From Plotosus lineatus (lineage: Eukaryota > Chordata > Actinopteri > Siluriformes > Plotosidae), in NCBI GenBank assembly GCA_024760905.1, contig CM045733.1:19409501-19473500 (forward strand): a stretch of DNA of 64,000 nt, written 5' to 3'. The translations under genes were made by a program, and so were the position numbers. A model generated the notes under the pieces. It saw only the letters and a list, made by a program, of their open reading frames with translations, made no database searches and was not told the DNA's origin. Below are positions 22,301-29,800 of this stretch, piece after piece; position 1 is the first letter of the stretch, and each line of letters begins with the position of its first letter.

Positions 22301-24031
22301 TGCTGTGGCGACCCCTGAAGGGAACAGCCGAAAGGAAAAGAAGAGAAGAAGAAGATATAAAACTGAACTGGGAAGGAGGGGCACATTTAGTCTGTCGTTT
22401 TAAACATGGACGCAGCGTCATTATGTCATTGTGTCAGTGTACTACGTAGGTACGTCAACTCAAAATTTGACTTTTTTTTTTTTTTGGGAAAAAAAAACTT
22501 AAAATCAAAAAAACGTAAAATGGATGAACGTAAATCTGTAGTTGACTTATTGTTTATTCTTGTTTTATTATTAATGTTAATGTACATGTAATATTATTAT
22601 GAAATATTTGTTTTTACATGTTTATCTTTAATATATTAGGTCATTTATATGTTTGTGTCAGGTTATGAGTTTGGGAGGGGGTTGGAACGGATTCATTGGT
22701 TTTCTATTATTTCCTAATTGGGGAATATTTGGGGCTGGTGGCATAGTGGTTAGAGTGCTGCACTCATGATCGGGAGGTTGTGTGTTCAAATTCCAGTTCG
22801 ACCGCTATTGTGCTAAGACCCCTGAGCAAGGTCTTAACCACAAGTGCCTCTGTTCACCCAGCAGTATAAATGGGTACCAGCAAAAATATACTGGGAAGGT
22901 AATCTGCGATGGACTAGCGTCCCATCCAGGAGGAGTTGCACTCCTAGTCGCTTCATGCCATGGAAACCGGGGATCAGCACTGGTCTGATGAGCCACTATG
23001 GCTCGGGTGTAAAAGGCCCAACGGACTTTACTTTACCTTATTATTTCCTACGGGAATTTTTGTTTTATCTAACAAACATTTTGACTTGCGAGCTTGCCCT
23101 CGGAATGGATTAAATTTGTAAGTCATGGTACAACTGTAAAGCATATTATTTTGGGTAAAGATTTTAATTTTTGCTTTTTTACAATTGATCAATTCTAAGC
23201 TCCACCCATGCTTTGTTACTGCAGTTATTGTGAATAATGGTCAGTTTTGGGGAACAGAAAAGGTTTCTTGCAGACGCTAACACAAAGCCATGTCGAGATG
23301 AATTTTAATGCGTAAAGAGATTGGATTTAAATAGCACTGGAGGTTAGTTGAAAAATTTGCTCAACAGTTTACATTCACACCCATTTTCTGTCAATCCAGT
23401 TTACATTTAAGGCATTTGGTATATCCCCTATAGAGAACGACTTATATTTAGATCTTATTCATACAATTCAGCAGTTCAGGGTCAAGGGCCTTGCTCAAGA
23501 GCCCAACAGCAGCAACCTGCTGGTAGTGAGGCTTGAACCACTGAACGTTTGAGCAGTAAACCAGAGCCTCAACCTCTGAACCACCATTTTTTTTATTTTA
23601 ACTTTGATCATTTAAGAAAAGATGAGCTGTACAAAAAGTTTAATCCAAAATCTTAGATTTTCTCCAAACGCCCACAAGCCAAAGATGGATTTTACTTTTT
23701 TTCTTTTTTTTTTAATCCACGTGTAGGCTGTATGCATATTTTTGCGTGTACTTCAAGCTTGAATTGAAAATAAGTCTCTGACACGTTGGCAAGTCTGTGC
23801 TTTTTTTTTTTTTGCATTGCATTGCATTGCAGCAGTAACAAAGCAGTAAAGTGAAGTTGAATGTAATAAGGTTGGATTTAAGATCAGCCAATTATGCGCC
23901 TAGTCTTCAAGTTAAATTGTTTGTTTATGGTATTTTTGTTACTTTAGGAAAAGAATGGACCGAAAATTGGAGGCGAGCTGCTGCTGCCGCGTGGTGAAGA
24001 ACACTCCAAATTTCTCAATAGTCTGAACTGA
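168..24031 (+). CDS. mcm10: MCM10 replication initiation factor, 15 exons, 5'-partial
   Basis: Exons: 168-358, 881-1046, 1165-1332, 4290-4406, 5191-5384, 5544-5614, 7398-7511, 7963-8080, 10785-11010, 14064-14196, 14289-14419, 15431-15544, 17205-17350, 17483-17525, 23948-24031. All phases join in one frame of 671 residues plus TGA. MCM10 is a nuclear DNA-binding factor that activates the CMG helicase and recruits polymerase alpha. The internal OB-fold/zinc domain spans about residues 60-280: KITPQS..GKTFSIW, FLFGTVH, DHPQKVLILGEA, then Cys198, Cys208, Cys217/220 and His223. The C-terminal zinc region holds CRAVTCKTCKY, FKCPCG, CSNCG and KWERDGMLK. It ends LPRGEEHSKFLNSLN, close to human MCM10. 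Human MCM10 is about 875 residues, so roughly 200 N-terminal residues lie left of the window. Introns are repeat-rich, but no lesion is seen in the coding frame. Confidence 0.95.
881..1046 (+). CDS. mcm10: mcm10 window exon 2
   Basis: Acceptor CTCTGTAG, donor AAT|GTAAGC. It encodes the start of the OB-fold domain (RLSQLPDRLARE, DWVTFAVVINKITPQS). The open frame runs on to 1194 past the donor, but that extension does not resemble MCM10; splicing to the next exon restores the conserved ITPQS..GKTFSIW join. Confidence 0.9.
1165..1332 (+). CDS. mcm10: mcm10 window exon 3
   Basis: Exactly 56 codons between TTTGTAG and GAG|GTGAGA. It encodes GKTFSIWKLNDLHNL, FLFGTVH and GTVIGILNPN of the OB fold. 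The 118-base intron before it is one of the shortest in the gene. Confidence 0.93.
1965..2655. mobile_element. TA-flanked non-autonomous DNA element with palindromic ends
   Basis: Bounded by TA on both sides. Starts CAGTGATACCTCACTTTACG and ends TGAGGTATCACTG, giving a perfect 13-bp terminal inverted repeat. 691 bases, no transposase frame, internal (CA)n at 2411-2456. TA duplication and a CAGT..ACCTC start are typical of pogo/Tigger-type Tc1-mariner derivatives. Lies in an mcm10 intron. Confidence 0.75.
2783..3541. repeat. unclassified repeat candidate with inverted-repeat ends
   Basis: A 14-bp perfect inverted repeat (AGATAATCTACAGT at 2783; its complement at 3528) encloses about 760 bases. 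Just inside the left arm is a hairpin around 2796-2845. Read in reverse it has a TATATAAAG box followed by a GA/ATC-rich tract, which could suggest a solo LTR. Class not settled. Confidence 0.35.
3700..4145 (-). repeat. two adjacent SINE/L2-tail fragments
   Basis: 3700-3800 is the complement of a fish SINE tail (AAATGCCATAAATG-type, GGGCCCTTGAGCA). 3808-4145 is the complement of an L2-tailed SINE: CGCTTAATCC-like tail, CAGCTGGGATAGG-like body and a tRNA-like B-box remnant near 4110. Heavily mutated. Confidence 0.6.
4290..4406 (+). CDS. mcm10: mcm10 window exon 4
   Basis: 39 codons between TTTCTGCAG and TTA|GTGAGT. It encodes DHPQKVLILGEAMDFG and the first two zinc-ligand cysteines (TCKAKKKNGDSC). 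Confidence 0.93.
5191..5384 (+). CDS. mcm10: mcm10 window exon 5
   Basis: Starts after TGTCAATAG with YECQYCQYH, completing the CCCH zinc site, then AQYKKMSSKRAELQSS and a basic RKRKGHG stretch. Ends in phase 2 at GT|GTAAGT. Confidence 0.93.
5544..5614 (+). CDS. mcm10: mcm10 window exon 6
   Basis: A 71-base exon after GTCTGAAG with donor CTTG|GTATGT. It encodes GPQPKKQLSIQAVLAS, the counterpart of human APKKKIQTTLSNLVV. Phases (2 in, 1 out) fit both neighbours. Confidence 0.8.
6184..6524 (+). mobile_element. tRNA-headed SINE, L2-type tail
   Basis: Starts GGCAGTGGTGGC with an A-box-like TGGTATAGGGC and a B-box-like GGTTTGAGTCCC, then a core (CAGCTAACTGGGTTATCAAA) and an L2-type tail (CCTAATTAGGATT..GCGGTTACAG). 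Flanked by a 14-bp target duplication CAGACAAGCATCGG at 6170-6183 and 6525-6538. Confidence 0.9.
6892..6930 (+). repeat. (GT)n microsatellite
   Basis: An uninterrupted GT run of about 18 units in the intron before mcm10 exon 7. Confidence 0.95.
7029..7368 (+). mobile_element. tRNA-headed SINE, L2-type tail
   Basis: Second copy of the same family, 0.5 kb downstream in the same orientation, flanked by CTATCTTGT (7020-7028 and 7369-7377). It sits 29 bases upstream of mcm10 exon 7. Confidence 0.88.
7398..7511 (+). CDS. mcm10: mcm10 window exon 7
   Basis: Acceptor TTATTTCTAG, donor AAAG|GTATTT. It encodes CSDDFRGLMSMPTPGALNI, matching the human EEFKELMDLPTCGARNL region. Only the phase-1 acceptor at 7397 keeps the frame. 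Confidence 0.88.
7963..8080 (+). CDS. mcm10: mcm10 window exon 8
   Basis: Acceptor TTTACCTCAG. Encodes SISAAELLKQQK and RKKRAEEIQER (human SISASALLKQQK..SEEIQKR). The donor AAAG|GTGTGT is itself the start of a (GT)n microsatellite. Confidence 0.92.
8081..8122 (+). repeat. (GT)n(AT)n microsatellite overlapping a splice donor
   Basis: The GT run starts with the first intron base after mcm10 exon 8 and grades into ATATAT. The donor dinucleotide is the first repeat unit. Confidence 0.95.
8149..9528 (-). mobile_element. Tc1-like transposon copy A, right end missing
   Basis: Begins after TA with CAGGTCCTTCTC, AAAAAATTAGCA: the terminal repeat of a widespread fish Tc1-like family. The element reads on the - strand. 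Its far end is lost at a C-rich junction near 9529, where a fragment of the 1965-type element begins. Its left flank matches the flank of the Tc1 copy at 44231. Confidence 0.88.
8424..9354 (-). pseudogene. Tc1-like transposase, frameshifted (copy A)
   Basis: Starts [20 protein letters not shown] with the paired-type helix-turn-helix (KTQKEISERMGC). Then, in other frames, come SVGRKKCGRKR and RGDRTLRKIVE, the first catalytic Asp in LFLDESKF, the second in QHDLAPAH, and the Glu of SPDLNPTENMWD. Several frameshifts and a missing stretch (between KQRQKK and VLFLDESKF) make it inactive. Confidence 0.88.
9529..9847 (-). mobile_element. partial second copy of the 1965-2655 element
   Basis: Complement of the left 280 bases of that element: its outer end CAGTGGTACCTCACTTTACG lies at 9847 and the CCAATGGGATCCCTGTCC block near 9548. 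The inner part is missing. It abuts Tc1 copy A through a run of C residues. Confidence 0.78.
9846..10090 (+). repeat. compound (GT)n/(AT)n microsatellite
   Basis: About 245 bases of alternating GT and AT runs in blocks that repeat each other (GTGTATATATAATATATTAT recurs). Open frames across it are artefacts of the repeat. Confidence 0.95.
10105..10700 (+). mobile_element. APE-type LINE fragment (endonuclease C-terminal part)
   Basis: The frame at 10380-10690 reads NPNGVSLLDFCACHGLSIKN, TWHQNTLGHSSMIDLV and RGAELSTDHHLVVSW, the end of an apurinic-endonuclease domain (terminal DHH). Upstream is the matching 5' part of the same fish LINE. No RT part is present, so it is truncated at both ends. 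Lies in mcm10 intron 8. Confidence 0.75.
10730..10775 (+). repeat. (GT)23 microsatellite at a splice acceptor
   Basis: 46 bases of pure GT ending 9 bases before the acceptor AG of mcm10 exon 9; only TTACTTTTAG separates them. Confidence 0.95.
10785..11010 (+). CDS. mcm10: mcm10 window exon 9
   Basis: 226 bases encoding a proline/serine-rich linker ending PTLGRGYTEGQDILL and SLSAAR (human KLGRGVLEGDDVLFYD..KLSALAEA). The acceptor TTACTTTTAG directly follows a (GT)23 run. The donor is AGG|GTATGT. The exon length is not a multiple of three. Confidence 0.88.
11139..12680 (-). mobile_element. Tc1-like transposon copy B, full length, degraded
   Basis: TA-flanked (11137-11138 and 12681-12682) with ends CTAGTGCTTCTC and GAAGGACTAG. 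1,542 bases, near the size expected for a complete Tc1 element. Same family and orientation as copy A. Lies in the intron before mcm10 exon 10. Confidence 0.92.
11413..12352 (-). pseudogene. Tc1-like transposase, degraded (copy B)
   Basis: The start codon region is destroyed (MGKTADL reduced to an out-of-frame remnant near 12350). Recognisable pieces are GRKKCGRKRCTTRRGDRTLR, MMVWGAMSATGVGPLCFIKG, HDLAPAHSAKT and VLNWPANAPDLN. Small deletions break the frame repeatedly. Confidence 0.88.
12725..12965 (-). repeat. L2-tailed SINE fragment
   Basis: Complement of a SINE body (CTTTGGACTGTGGGA, CAGGACCTTCTTGCTGTGAGG). It stops where the element at 12968 begins, so that element probably inserted into it. 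Confidence 0.55.
12968..13748 (+). mobile_element. decayed pogo-type DNA transposon
   Basis: Ends CCGTATTTTCCCGACTACAA and, in complement, CCGTATTTTCTGGACTATAA, with GCGACTTATACTCC-type subterminal repeats on both sides. Internal pieces encode a CENP-B/pogo helix-turn-helix: RRKFGVMETLVRD, then KAIWPQLEELVRTWVLEQHA, then FMRRKRLSIRPRTP and KLPADFQAKVDSF in shifted frames. No catalytic domain remains. Confidence 0.75.
14064..14196 (+). CDS. mcm10: mcm10 window exon 10
   Basis: Acceptor TTTTGTCAG, donor GAAG|GTGAGA. Encodes LAAVKKLQAKGVSLTKEDPN (human LAAITKLRAKGQVLTKTNPN). Confidence 0.92.
14289..14419 (+). CDS. mcm10: mcm10 window exon 11
   Basis: Acceptor GATTTCAG. Encodes AQKKRREQLDYIQSEEFQRI. 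The favoured donor is GAG|GTGTGT at 14420, inside a GT repeat, because it gives the same residue count to the next conserved block as human. An in-frame GTAAAC donor after 14395 would drop eight residues. Confidence 0.85.
14420..14455 (+). repeat. (GT)n(GA)n microsatellite overlapping a splice donor
   Basis: GT run from the presumed donor of mcm10 exon 11, followed by an AG run. Confidence 0.93.
14611..14639 (+). repeat. poly(A) run
   Basis: About 29 uninterrupted A residues. It may be a retroposon tail, but no recognisable body was seen to its left. Confidence 0.85.
15055..15378 (-). repeat. L2-tailed SINE copy
   Basis: In complement: tail CGACCCTAGTAGGATTAAG, body CTTTGGACTG-type, and a tRNA-like head fragment near 15330-15375. 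Intronic in mcm10, ending about 50 bases before exon 12. Confidence 0.65.
15431..15544 (+). CDS. mcm10: mcm10 window exon 12
   Basis: 38 codons between GTGTTTAG and ACT|GTAAGT. Encodes MQDYFEPLVQKEKLEEKMK and CRAVTCKT, entering the C-terminal zinc module. Confidence 0.93.
15985..16096. mobile_element. right-end fragment of the 43906-type TA element
   Basis: An 18-G run, GATCCTACTTCACGGAAT, CCAATTAACCGCAGAAAGTG and the terminal AGGGATCCCTG before TA match the right ends at 45159 and 48281. The left part is absent. Confidence 0.65.
16651..17097. mobile_element. TA-flanked MITE (CAGTAGGCCCCCG type)
   Basis: 447 bases between TA dinucleotides. Ends CAGTAGGCCCCCGCCTATTC and, in complement, CAGAAAGCCCCCGTTATTCG, with CGCGGAT motifs inside. 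No coding frame. A truncated relative ends at 60841. Confidence 0.78.
17205..17350 (+). CDS. mcm10: mcm10 window exon 13
   Basis: Acceptor TTCTGCAG, donor GCAG|GTAAGG. Encodes CKYTYFK, HDYHWHDAVKRFFKCPCG and part of the final Cys pair. Confidence 0.94.
17483..17525 (+). CDS. mcm10: mcm10 window exon 14
   Basis: A 43-base micro-exon between CTGTTTCAG and AAAG|GTATCT. Completes CSNCG and encodes MFKWERDGMLK. Confidence 0.92.
19211..22355 (+). mobile_element. APE-type LINE copy 1, near full length
   Basis: 5' leader with GGTCCCAAGCCCGGATAAAT and GGAAGGGCATCCGGCGTAAA, then endonuclease and RT frames, ending CGACCCCTGAAGGGAACAGC and a GAA-rich tail. The flanks share an imperfect TATAACTGA-like duplication. 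The overall plan and GAA tail suggest an RTE/BovB-like clade; this is recall, not a phylogeny. Confidence 0.85.
19331..22319 (+). pseudogene. LINE endonuclease-reverse transcriptase, broken (copy 1)
   Basis: Endonuclease: [21 protein letters not shown] and [11 protein letters not shown], then a frame break near 19910 before the GADFNGHVG block. [38 protein letters not shown], catalytic [11 protein letters not shown], and end-domain pieces [15 protein letters not shown] and ICCGDP. Further breaks lie near 20040-20590 and 21700, and a stop sits at 21902. Confidence 0.87.
22718..23040 (+). mobile_element. tRNA-headed SINE (second family)
   Basis: Head GGTGGCATAGTGGTTAGAGT, B-box-like GTTCAAATTCC, then AAGACCCCTGAGCAAGGTCT and a TTTACTTTACC tail. 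Target duplication TTATTTCCTA at 22708-22717 and 23041-23050, inside the outer Tigger-like element. A reverse copy lies at 41579-41882. Confidence 0.82.
23400..23592 (-). repeat. SINE copy (TGTAAATGTAA-tailed family)
   Basis: Complement of a tRNA-headed fish SINE: TTACATTTAAGGCATTTGG at the tail end, GGGCCTTGCTCAAGAGCCCA, and a B-box-like GGTTCAAGCC near 23535. Related copies lie at 35675, 59555 and 62897. Confidence 0.65.
23948..24031 (+). CDS. mcm10: mcm10 window exon 15, stop
   Basis: After TTACTTTAG: EKNGPKIGGELLLPRGEEHS, KFLNSLN and TGA, matching the human C terminus. It is separated from exon 14 by a 6.4-kb intron filled with nested transposons. Confidence 0.95.
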   Translation, partial: EKNGPKIGGELLLPRGEEHSKFLNSLN

Positions 24032-24413
24032 TGCCAGCAGTCTTCCTGCTAGCTGACTCGGTCCCCCAGCGCTCCTGCTCTCCTACACTGCTCAGGGAGT
24101 CTTTTTATTACAGTGTATAATGAGGGAACTAGAAGCCTCTCAGTTTCCTTTAAACCAGTCTGAGGCTGAAGTGCTGTTAATTTACAGCTTTTCATATCAG
24201 TACACAAGGCGCGAACGCAAGTCTCAAGTAGATGTTATTGCATTTGATTTACATCAACTCGATATCCATGTTGTTTAGCACTGACCCTCATTTGGGGATT
24301 TTTTTCCTCGGTGTGTCTGTCCTTGTGTTGTGTATTTTGTAATATGATTATATTTTAAAGTATTTTTCTAGGTTTACATATGAATCTTGCGCAGTCGTGA
24401 TATTGGTGCTGAA

Positions 24414-24419
24414 ATTAAA
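24414..24419 (+). terminator. possible mcm10 poly(A) signal
   Basis: ATTAAA, about 385 bases after the mcm10 stop, followed by T/GT-rich sequence. It is a common variant of AATAAA. The intervening sequence would be the 3' UTR. Weak evidence. Confidence 0.35.
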
Positions 24420-25162
24420 CTAGCTTGAGTACTGACACGATTCTGTAATTGTTTTGCCTTTACTATTATAATCCTCACAATGAAGAAAATTGATTTTGAG
24501 TAAGTCAATATGGACCATAACAGTCTCCATTTGAGTCCAAGTGAGCTTTTAGTGCCTTTGTGTGCCGTAGCTTGAGGGATCAGAAGCAATTTGATTTGGC
24601 TTTTTTTGGGCAGTTAGTTTTCCTGGCATCCAGATGACTGTCAGTAAACCTTTCAGCACAACGGTCCGTTTCTGTCTCGAGGTGTTCGGATCTGAAATGC
24701 TCCTGGCTTGTCTTTTTGGATTTTTTGTGTTTGTTTGTTTTTTGTTTTGTGTGTACCCCCCAACACACACACACATCCACGATCTCCTACAATACTGTAT
24801 CAGTTATAGCCATGAATGTGCAGGACATATCTCCGTCTGTTTAAAATGCTTAATTTCCATCATTTCTGATTATTCATTGATGTGTGGTTTTAAGTCTTTT
24901 GCGTAATTATTTATTCATGACCAGACGTTTGAAGTGCATTATTATTTTATTTTTAAATGCAAGTACACACTGAAGTCAAGATCTAGTTGCAGGAAATACC
25001 AGAACGGTTCGACTTGAGGAATGGAAGAGTGAATGGAATCTGATTCTGACAGTTTTTCATGAAGAAGGATGGAAAGTTTTATAAGGGATAAAGTCTGTTT
25101 CCAAACTTTAACTTCTATTTATAGTACTCATCCCTGATGATTAATTACTGCTGTTTATGTAG

Positions 25163-25163
<1 letters not shown>

Positions 25164-25208
<45 letters not shown>
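25164..25208. repeat. (AT)n microsatellite
   Basis: About 22 AT units in the mcm10/ucma intergenic stretch. Nothing else was recognised between 24420 and 25580. Confidence 0.95.
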
Positions 25209-25212
<4 letters not shown>

Positions 25213-25581
25213 CAGATACAAATATTAAAAATTATGACTTTTTCAATCTCTTAATATTTTTATATTTTTTCTGCTTTTATAATTGCTTTTATTCGGATCA
25301 AAGACAAGATCCATACAAATTAATATACACATTCCATCACCTGTATTGATCTCCCCCATTGAACTCCTTTATAACAGTGGGGACGGGTACTCATAGAACT
25401 TATTTTTCATTAAAATTCAAGTAGACTGAACTACAGAACCCCACCTTCACCTAGTGTCCTGAAACAGGCACCAGCCTCCCTGTGGACCTAGTAGGATTAA
25501 GTGGTCGAGCCATTGCTTGATCTCCGAATAATCCAAGACAAAAACTTTGTATGAAGACCAGTTTATCATCATCCATGTAGT

Positions 25582-25587
25582 TTTATT
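25582..25587 (-). terminator. possible ucma poly(A) signal
   Basis: AATAAA on the - strand, about 245 bases beyond the ucma stop. No second element confirms it. Confidence 0.35.
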
Positions 25588-25831
25588 ATAACCATTTATA
25601 TAAAGGATACAAAATGAATGACTTTTTAAGAATTAAAAATAATTACTGATGCAAGTTAAGAAGGAAAATAATGAGATTGCATTACAAGCAGTATATAATT
25701 GTCATGATTTTAAGATAATTGCACTTCCATCTTATGTATATAATGTGCAGATAACATCAGTTTCAGGAAACAAACAACCAAAGCATCCAACCCCAGTTGT
25801 GTGTGACCTTGCGAGTTTCGATCTGAGGCAC

Positions 25832-25929
25832 TTATCCATAAGGGCGGTGATGTGGGTATTGTGGGTAGAGCCCATCGTAGTGATACTCCCTCCATTGCTC
25901 GACGTTCTCTCGGTTCCTTTCGTACTGTT
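25832..25929 (-). CDS. ucma: ucma exon 5, stop
   Basis: After CACTTTCAG on the - strand: [20 protein letters not shown], then [12 protein letters not shown] and TAA. Human has [20 protein letters not shown] at the same place. Confidence 0.95.
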
Positions 25930-26762
25930 CTGAAAGTGGTGAGAAGGTACAGGCATGATTTTAACTGCAGGTTCTTCTGTTAAAAACACCTTAAGCTGGC
26001 GTGTAATATTAAATCTTTAATGCACACACACACAGTGAGCTATACACTACTCATACAAGAGCCTGAGAAACCATGTTTGTTGGTTTTTCTAATTCAGAAT
26101 GCTTGTCATTTCCAGAGAGAGAGAGAGAGAGAGAGAAGCTCAGTATATTGACCCAGTTTTATTCGATCGAGTTTGGCTATACATTCGAGGTTCTGAATAG
26201 TTTACGTGATGTAATCAACACTTTGCTCACCTGAGGTAGGTACTGTATATTTATTTCTGATTATCCCTCATGCTGTTTAAAGGCAGGGCTGCACAGTGGG
26301 GTAGTGTTTAGCATGTCCACCTCACAGCAAGAAAGTTCTGGGTTTGAGTCCCGGGCTTGGTGTTGATGTTTCCATGTTCTTCCTGTGCTTGCATGGGATT
26401 ACACCAGGTCCTCCAGTTTCCTCCCACAGACCGAACACATGCACATCCGGCTATGTGGCTGTTCCAATTTGCCCCAAATTGTAAGGGCAAATTATTGTGC
26501 GTGTGTTGGTTAAGATAGGCTCCACCCTCCCTATGATCCCAATAGAATTAACAGGGATCCCAGATCTCCGCTATTTAGCGGATCCACTATTTTTTTTTTC
26601 TCAACTTCAGGGACCCTGCAGCCCCCTTGACCCCCATCTGCAATATTCATTTCCTCTATTTCTGAACCAGTTTCCTCTATTTTTGTCTAAACCTCGTGGG
26701 ATCCCTGAATTAAGCACATCGGCTAATACAAATGATAGTTAACGGCATGAATTCTTGATTTG

Positions 26763-26850
<88 letters not shown>

Positions 26851-29800
26851 TCAACGTAAATGTTACCTTGTCCTTTTGAAATTTTTTATTATAATTGAAG
26901 CTTTCCTTAATGGTACTGTAGCCTACTTTGTGCCAATCAGCAGGTTCTGAGTGCCTGGTTTACTGCCAGTTCACTCCTGCGACATTGATTATTCCTCCAG
27001 ACAGCAGCAGCTTATTAATGGGCCTGTGGGATATTTATTTATTTTTAAGCTTTGGAGCCAAACTAATCAGAGCAAGAGACAGGTCTTACCATTTCTGCTC
27101 TCTTCCACATGGTTTTCATACTCGTTGTTTTGCTCGTCGTAGTATTCCCTCCTGCGTTCAGAGGCGGCCAACTTCATCTTATGCTCCGCTGCAAGGAAAG
27201 AATGTGTTATCTTGTGTTTTTTTTTTTTTTTCTCCCCTCTCTTCAGTACACAATGAAGCTGGCTTTAAGTCCATTCATTTTTTTTATTGGCTGCTGAGTT
27301 GATGATAAACTGAAATGGCACAGTCTAAATTACTGCCATAAACTATAGGAAAGAATAATTACACCTGAAAGCTACAGTTTGGTGGTGATAAAATTTTAGT
27401 CAATGGTGGCCAATTAGACCATGAGAAAATACCAAAGGGCTGATCAGCAAAATATTACTTTAGAACTCCCAATATAGACCTTCTGTCAGTAGAGCTTCCA
27501 GCTGTTCCAGTTTCTTTGTCCACTTAGCCCATGGATATTTCTTTGCAGTGTCCACGAATTACATGAAAGTAAAGTTGTTTGGTGATCAGTCATGCATATG
27601 CAGTGCAATCGGGACGGTTAACTTTTGCATGGGATGCATGAAAGTTGCACGTCTGCCATTATGGGGGGGGGGGGAGAGCAATCACAATTCTTTCCTTCTG
27701 CGCTAAAACAAAAAATAAGCAACTTCAACTGTTAGAGAATGCCTTCAATTGAGGTTTTTTTTTTTTTATAGGTTTGGGCTTAGAAATATGGATTTGAGGG
27801 AACTAAATGTGCACCGGTCTATCCTTGTAAGGCCATTGCTTTCGCCAACTTACCCTTTAAAAACCAGAAGGGCTCTGCAGTGGAGAGCATTAAAGGGTAC
27901 CTGTGGTGAATTAGTGTCACTAGCTCTTTGAAACAATCACATATGACATCAGCGGTTCTTTTAGGCACCAACAGTCTTTGTTCCTGTTCAAAGTATGTGC
28001 AAGTGCTTCGACACTGGGCATGCGCAGAGACATGCTGCTGTCCTCGTCAGCTATTCGAGTCTGGTAGTAATGTGAGCTCATTGAAATGGCTGTGCTGTAT
28101 CACTGACCACATGTGTCATAACACATTATTGGCCGGTGCTCAGGTGCACAAAGAACAAGAGCAGAAATCACAGAAAACATTTCCTTTTGTTCCTAAACAA
28201 AGTCACGACGGGAAAGCCGAGTTGGCAAAACATTCGCTGCATAAGCAATTTTAGATTTACCGTCACGGTAGTATCTGGCAGCAGCGTTCTCATCTTCAGA
28301 TGTGATGTCTCACCGTCTCTGCAAGATCCTCCTTCTCTGATTTTAATAGGTTAACATTTAAACTCATTTTCTCAAACGTTTTTAGGTGACATTTAAAAAA
28401 AAAAACTGTCACTCAGTGAGAAGATCTGCTTGCTTACTTGAGCAGAACAAATAAACACGCCCATGTCTGAGTCACTTCTGGGGGGAAAAATATGCTTTTT
28501 ATAGCCATTTATATTAAAATAAGCATCTTTCTCACATCTGATACTTACAGTGATTGCGTTTACCATACATTTATTTTTGCTCGTGTTACAAGAGGTCTAA
28601 CCCCTTTTGTCATTTTGAGCAACGAAGCAAAAATGTTTAGCTAATGCTAATATGCTAATGTTCATTTGAACATCTGGCTCATATCATACGCTGATGAAGA
28701 ACACACAGTTTCTATTGAATTTCCTAATTACCTTAGCACTCATTACTAGGAACACACATTTGTTATGGACTTTGATTGGACAGTATTCTCATTTCCAGCT
28801 TTTGGAAATTGTTCCTACTTACTGTTAACGTTGTATTTTTGGTCTGTGGCCATTAATAAATACAGGGTTACCTGAAAAAACTCCCACATTTTAAAGGTAA
28901 ATATATATATTTTTTAATTCTAAAAAAGAATCTACTTATTATTCGCACATGACTTCATTCAGTACAATTATATTCTTTTTTTTTCCCCTCATATGAAACT
29001 TGGTGATGCAGGAGGGGCAGTGCTAAGGTCTGTTGGTAGCCCAACATCAACTTGAACATCTTGAGCTTGAAGAACTCAGTGTGTGGTTTCAGTAAGTTGG
29101 ACCTACAACACAAAGATCACTGGACGTGCTGAGGGAAAGGTTAAGATCAGGTGGTCTCATTGTGTGGTAATTACAGTCACTATCCGAGTTACGACGTACG
29201 CGAGTTACGACCACCCGTACTTATGACCACGTCTAGCAGATGCCTCTTATGAGTTTACTGTGTATGTCCGGCAGCGCAGTGCGTAGTTGTGGCAGCGCAG
29301 CATCCCAGCATCTCACACTCACAGCATTCTACCACTACATTTAGTGACTAGATACCGTCGCAGTAACATCTCTTTTCCAGTACAATTTTAAACTCATTTA
29401 CTGTACACTGTTACCATGGCTCCCAAGAGGAAAGCAAGGAATGCACTGTTGTTGGAGATGAAGATGAAAGTGAAATCTCCATCTCACCCACTCCACGGTG
29501 TCTACAATATTGAAGGACAAGGACCGCATTAAGGAAGCAGTGAAAGCAGCAGCTCCAATTAAGTCAACTATCATCACAAAACAGCGTGAAGGACCGATTG
29601 CAGAGATGGAGAAGTTGCTATACGTGTGGTTGGAAGATAATAAGAAAGGAAATGTGAAAGTGATGTTGCGAGCAGTGCAAAGTAAGGCTACAGGTTGAAA
29701 AGAACGTACAGGTGACGACAAATTGCTGGGTGGGTTTGGTTTCGGTGTGTTAAGTATCCGACTTATGACTAATCTGACTTACGACTGGTTGGTCGGAACC

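Larger units (their letters stand above)
18313..22538. mobile_element. second TA element, nested, itself carrying a LINE
   Basis: Left end after TA: CAGACGCTCCCCGACTTACG, followed by a subterminal GAACGTAAGTTG. The right end is degraded (GATGAACGTAAATCTG before TA). The LINE at 19211-22355 splits it. Confidence 0.55.
17565..23136. mobile_element. outer Tigger-like element of a nested stack
   Basis: TA-flanked. Left end CAGTGGTACCTTGACTTACG; right end in complement CAGTTGTACCATGACTTACA. Its own sequence is interrupted by the elements at 18313-22538 and 22718-23040. Lies wholly in the last mcm10 intron. Confidence 0.72.
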
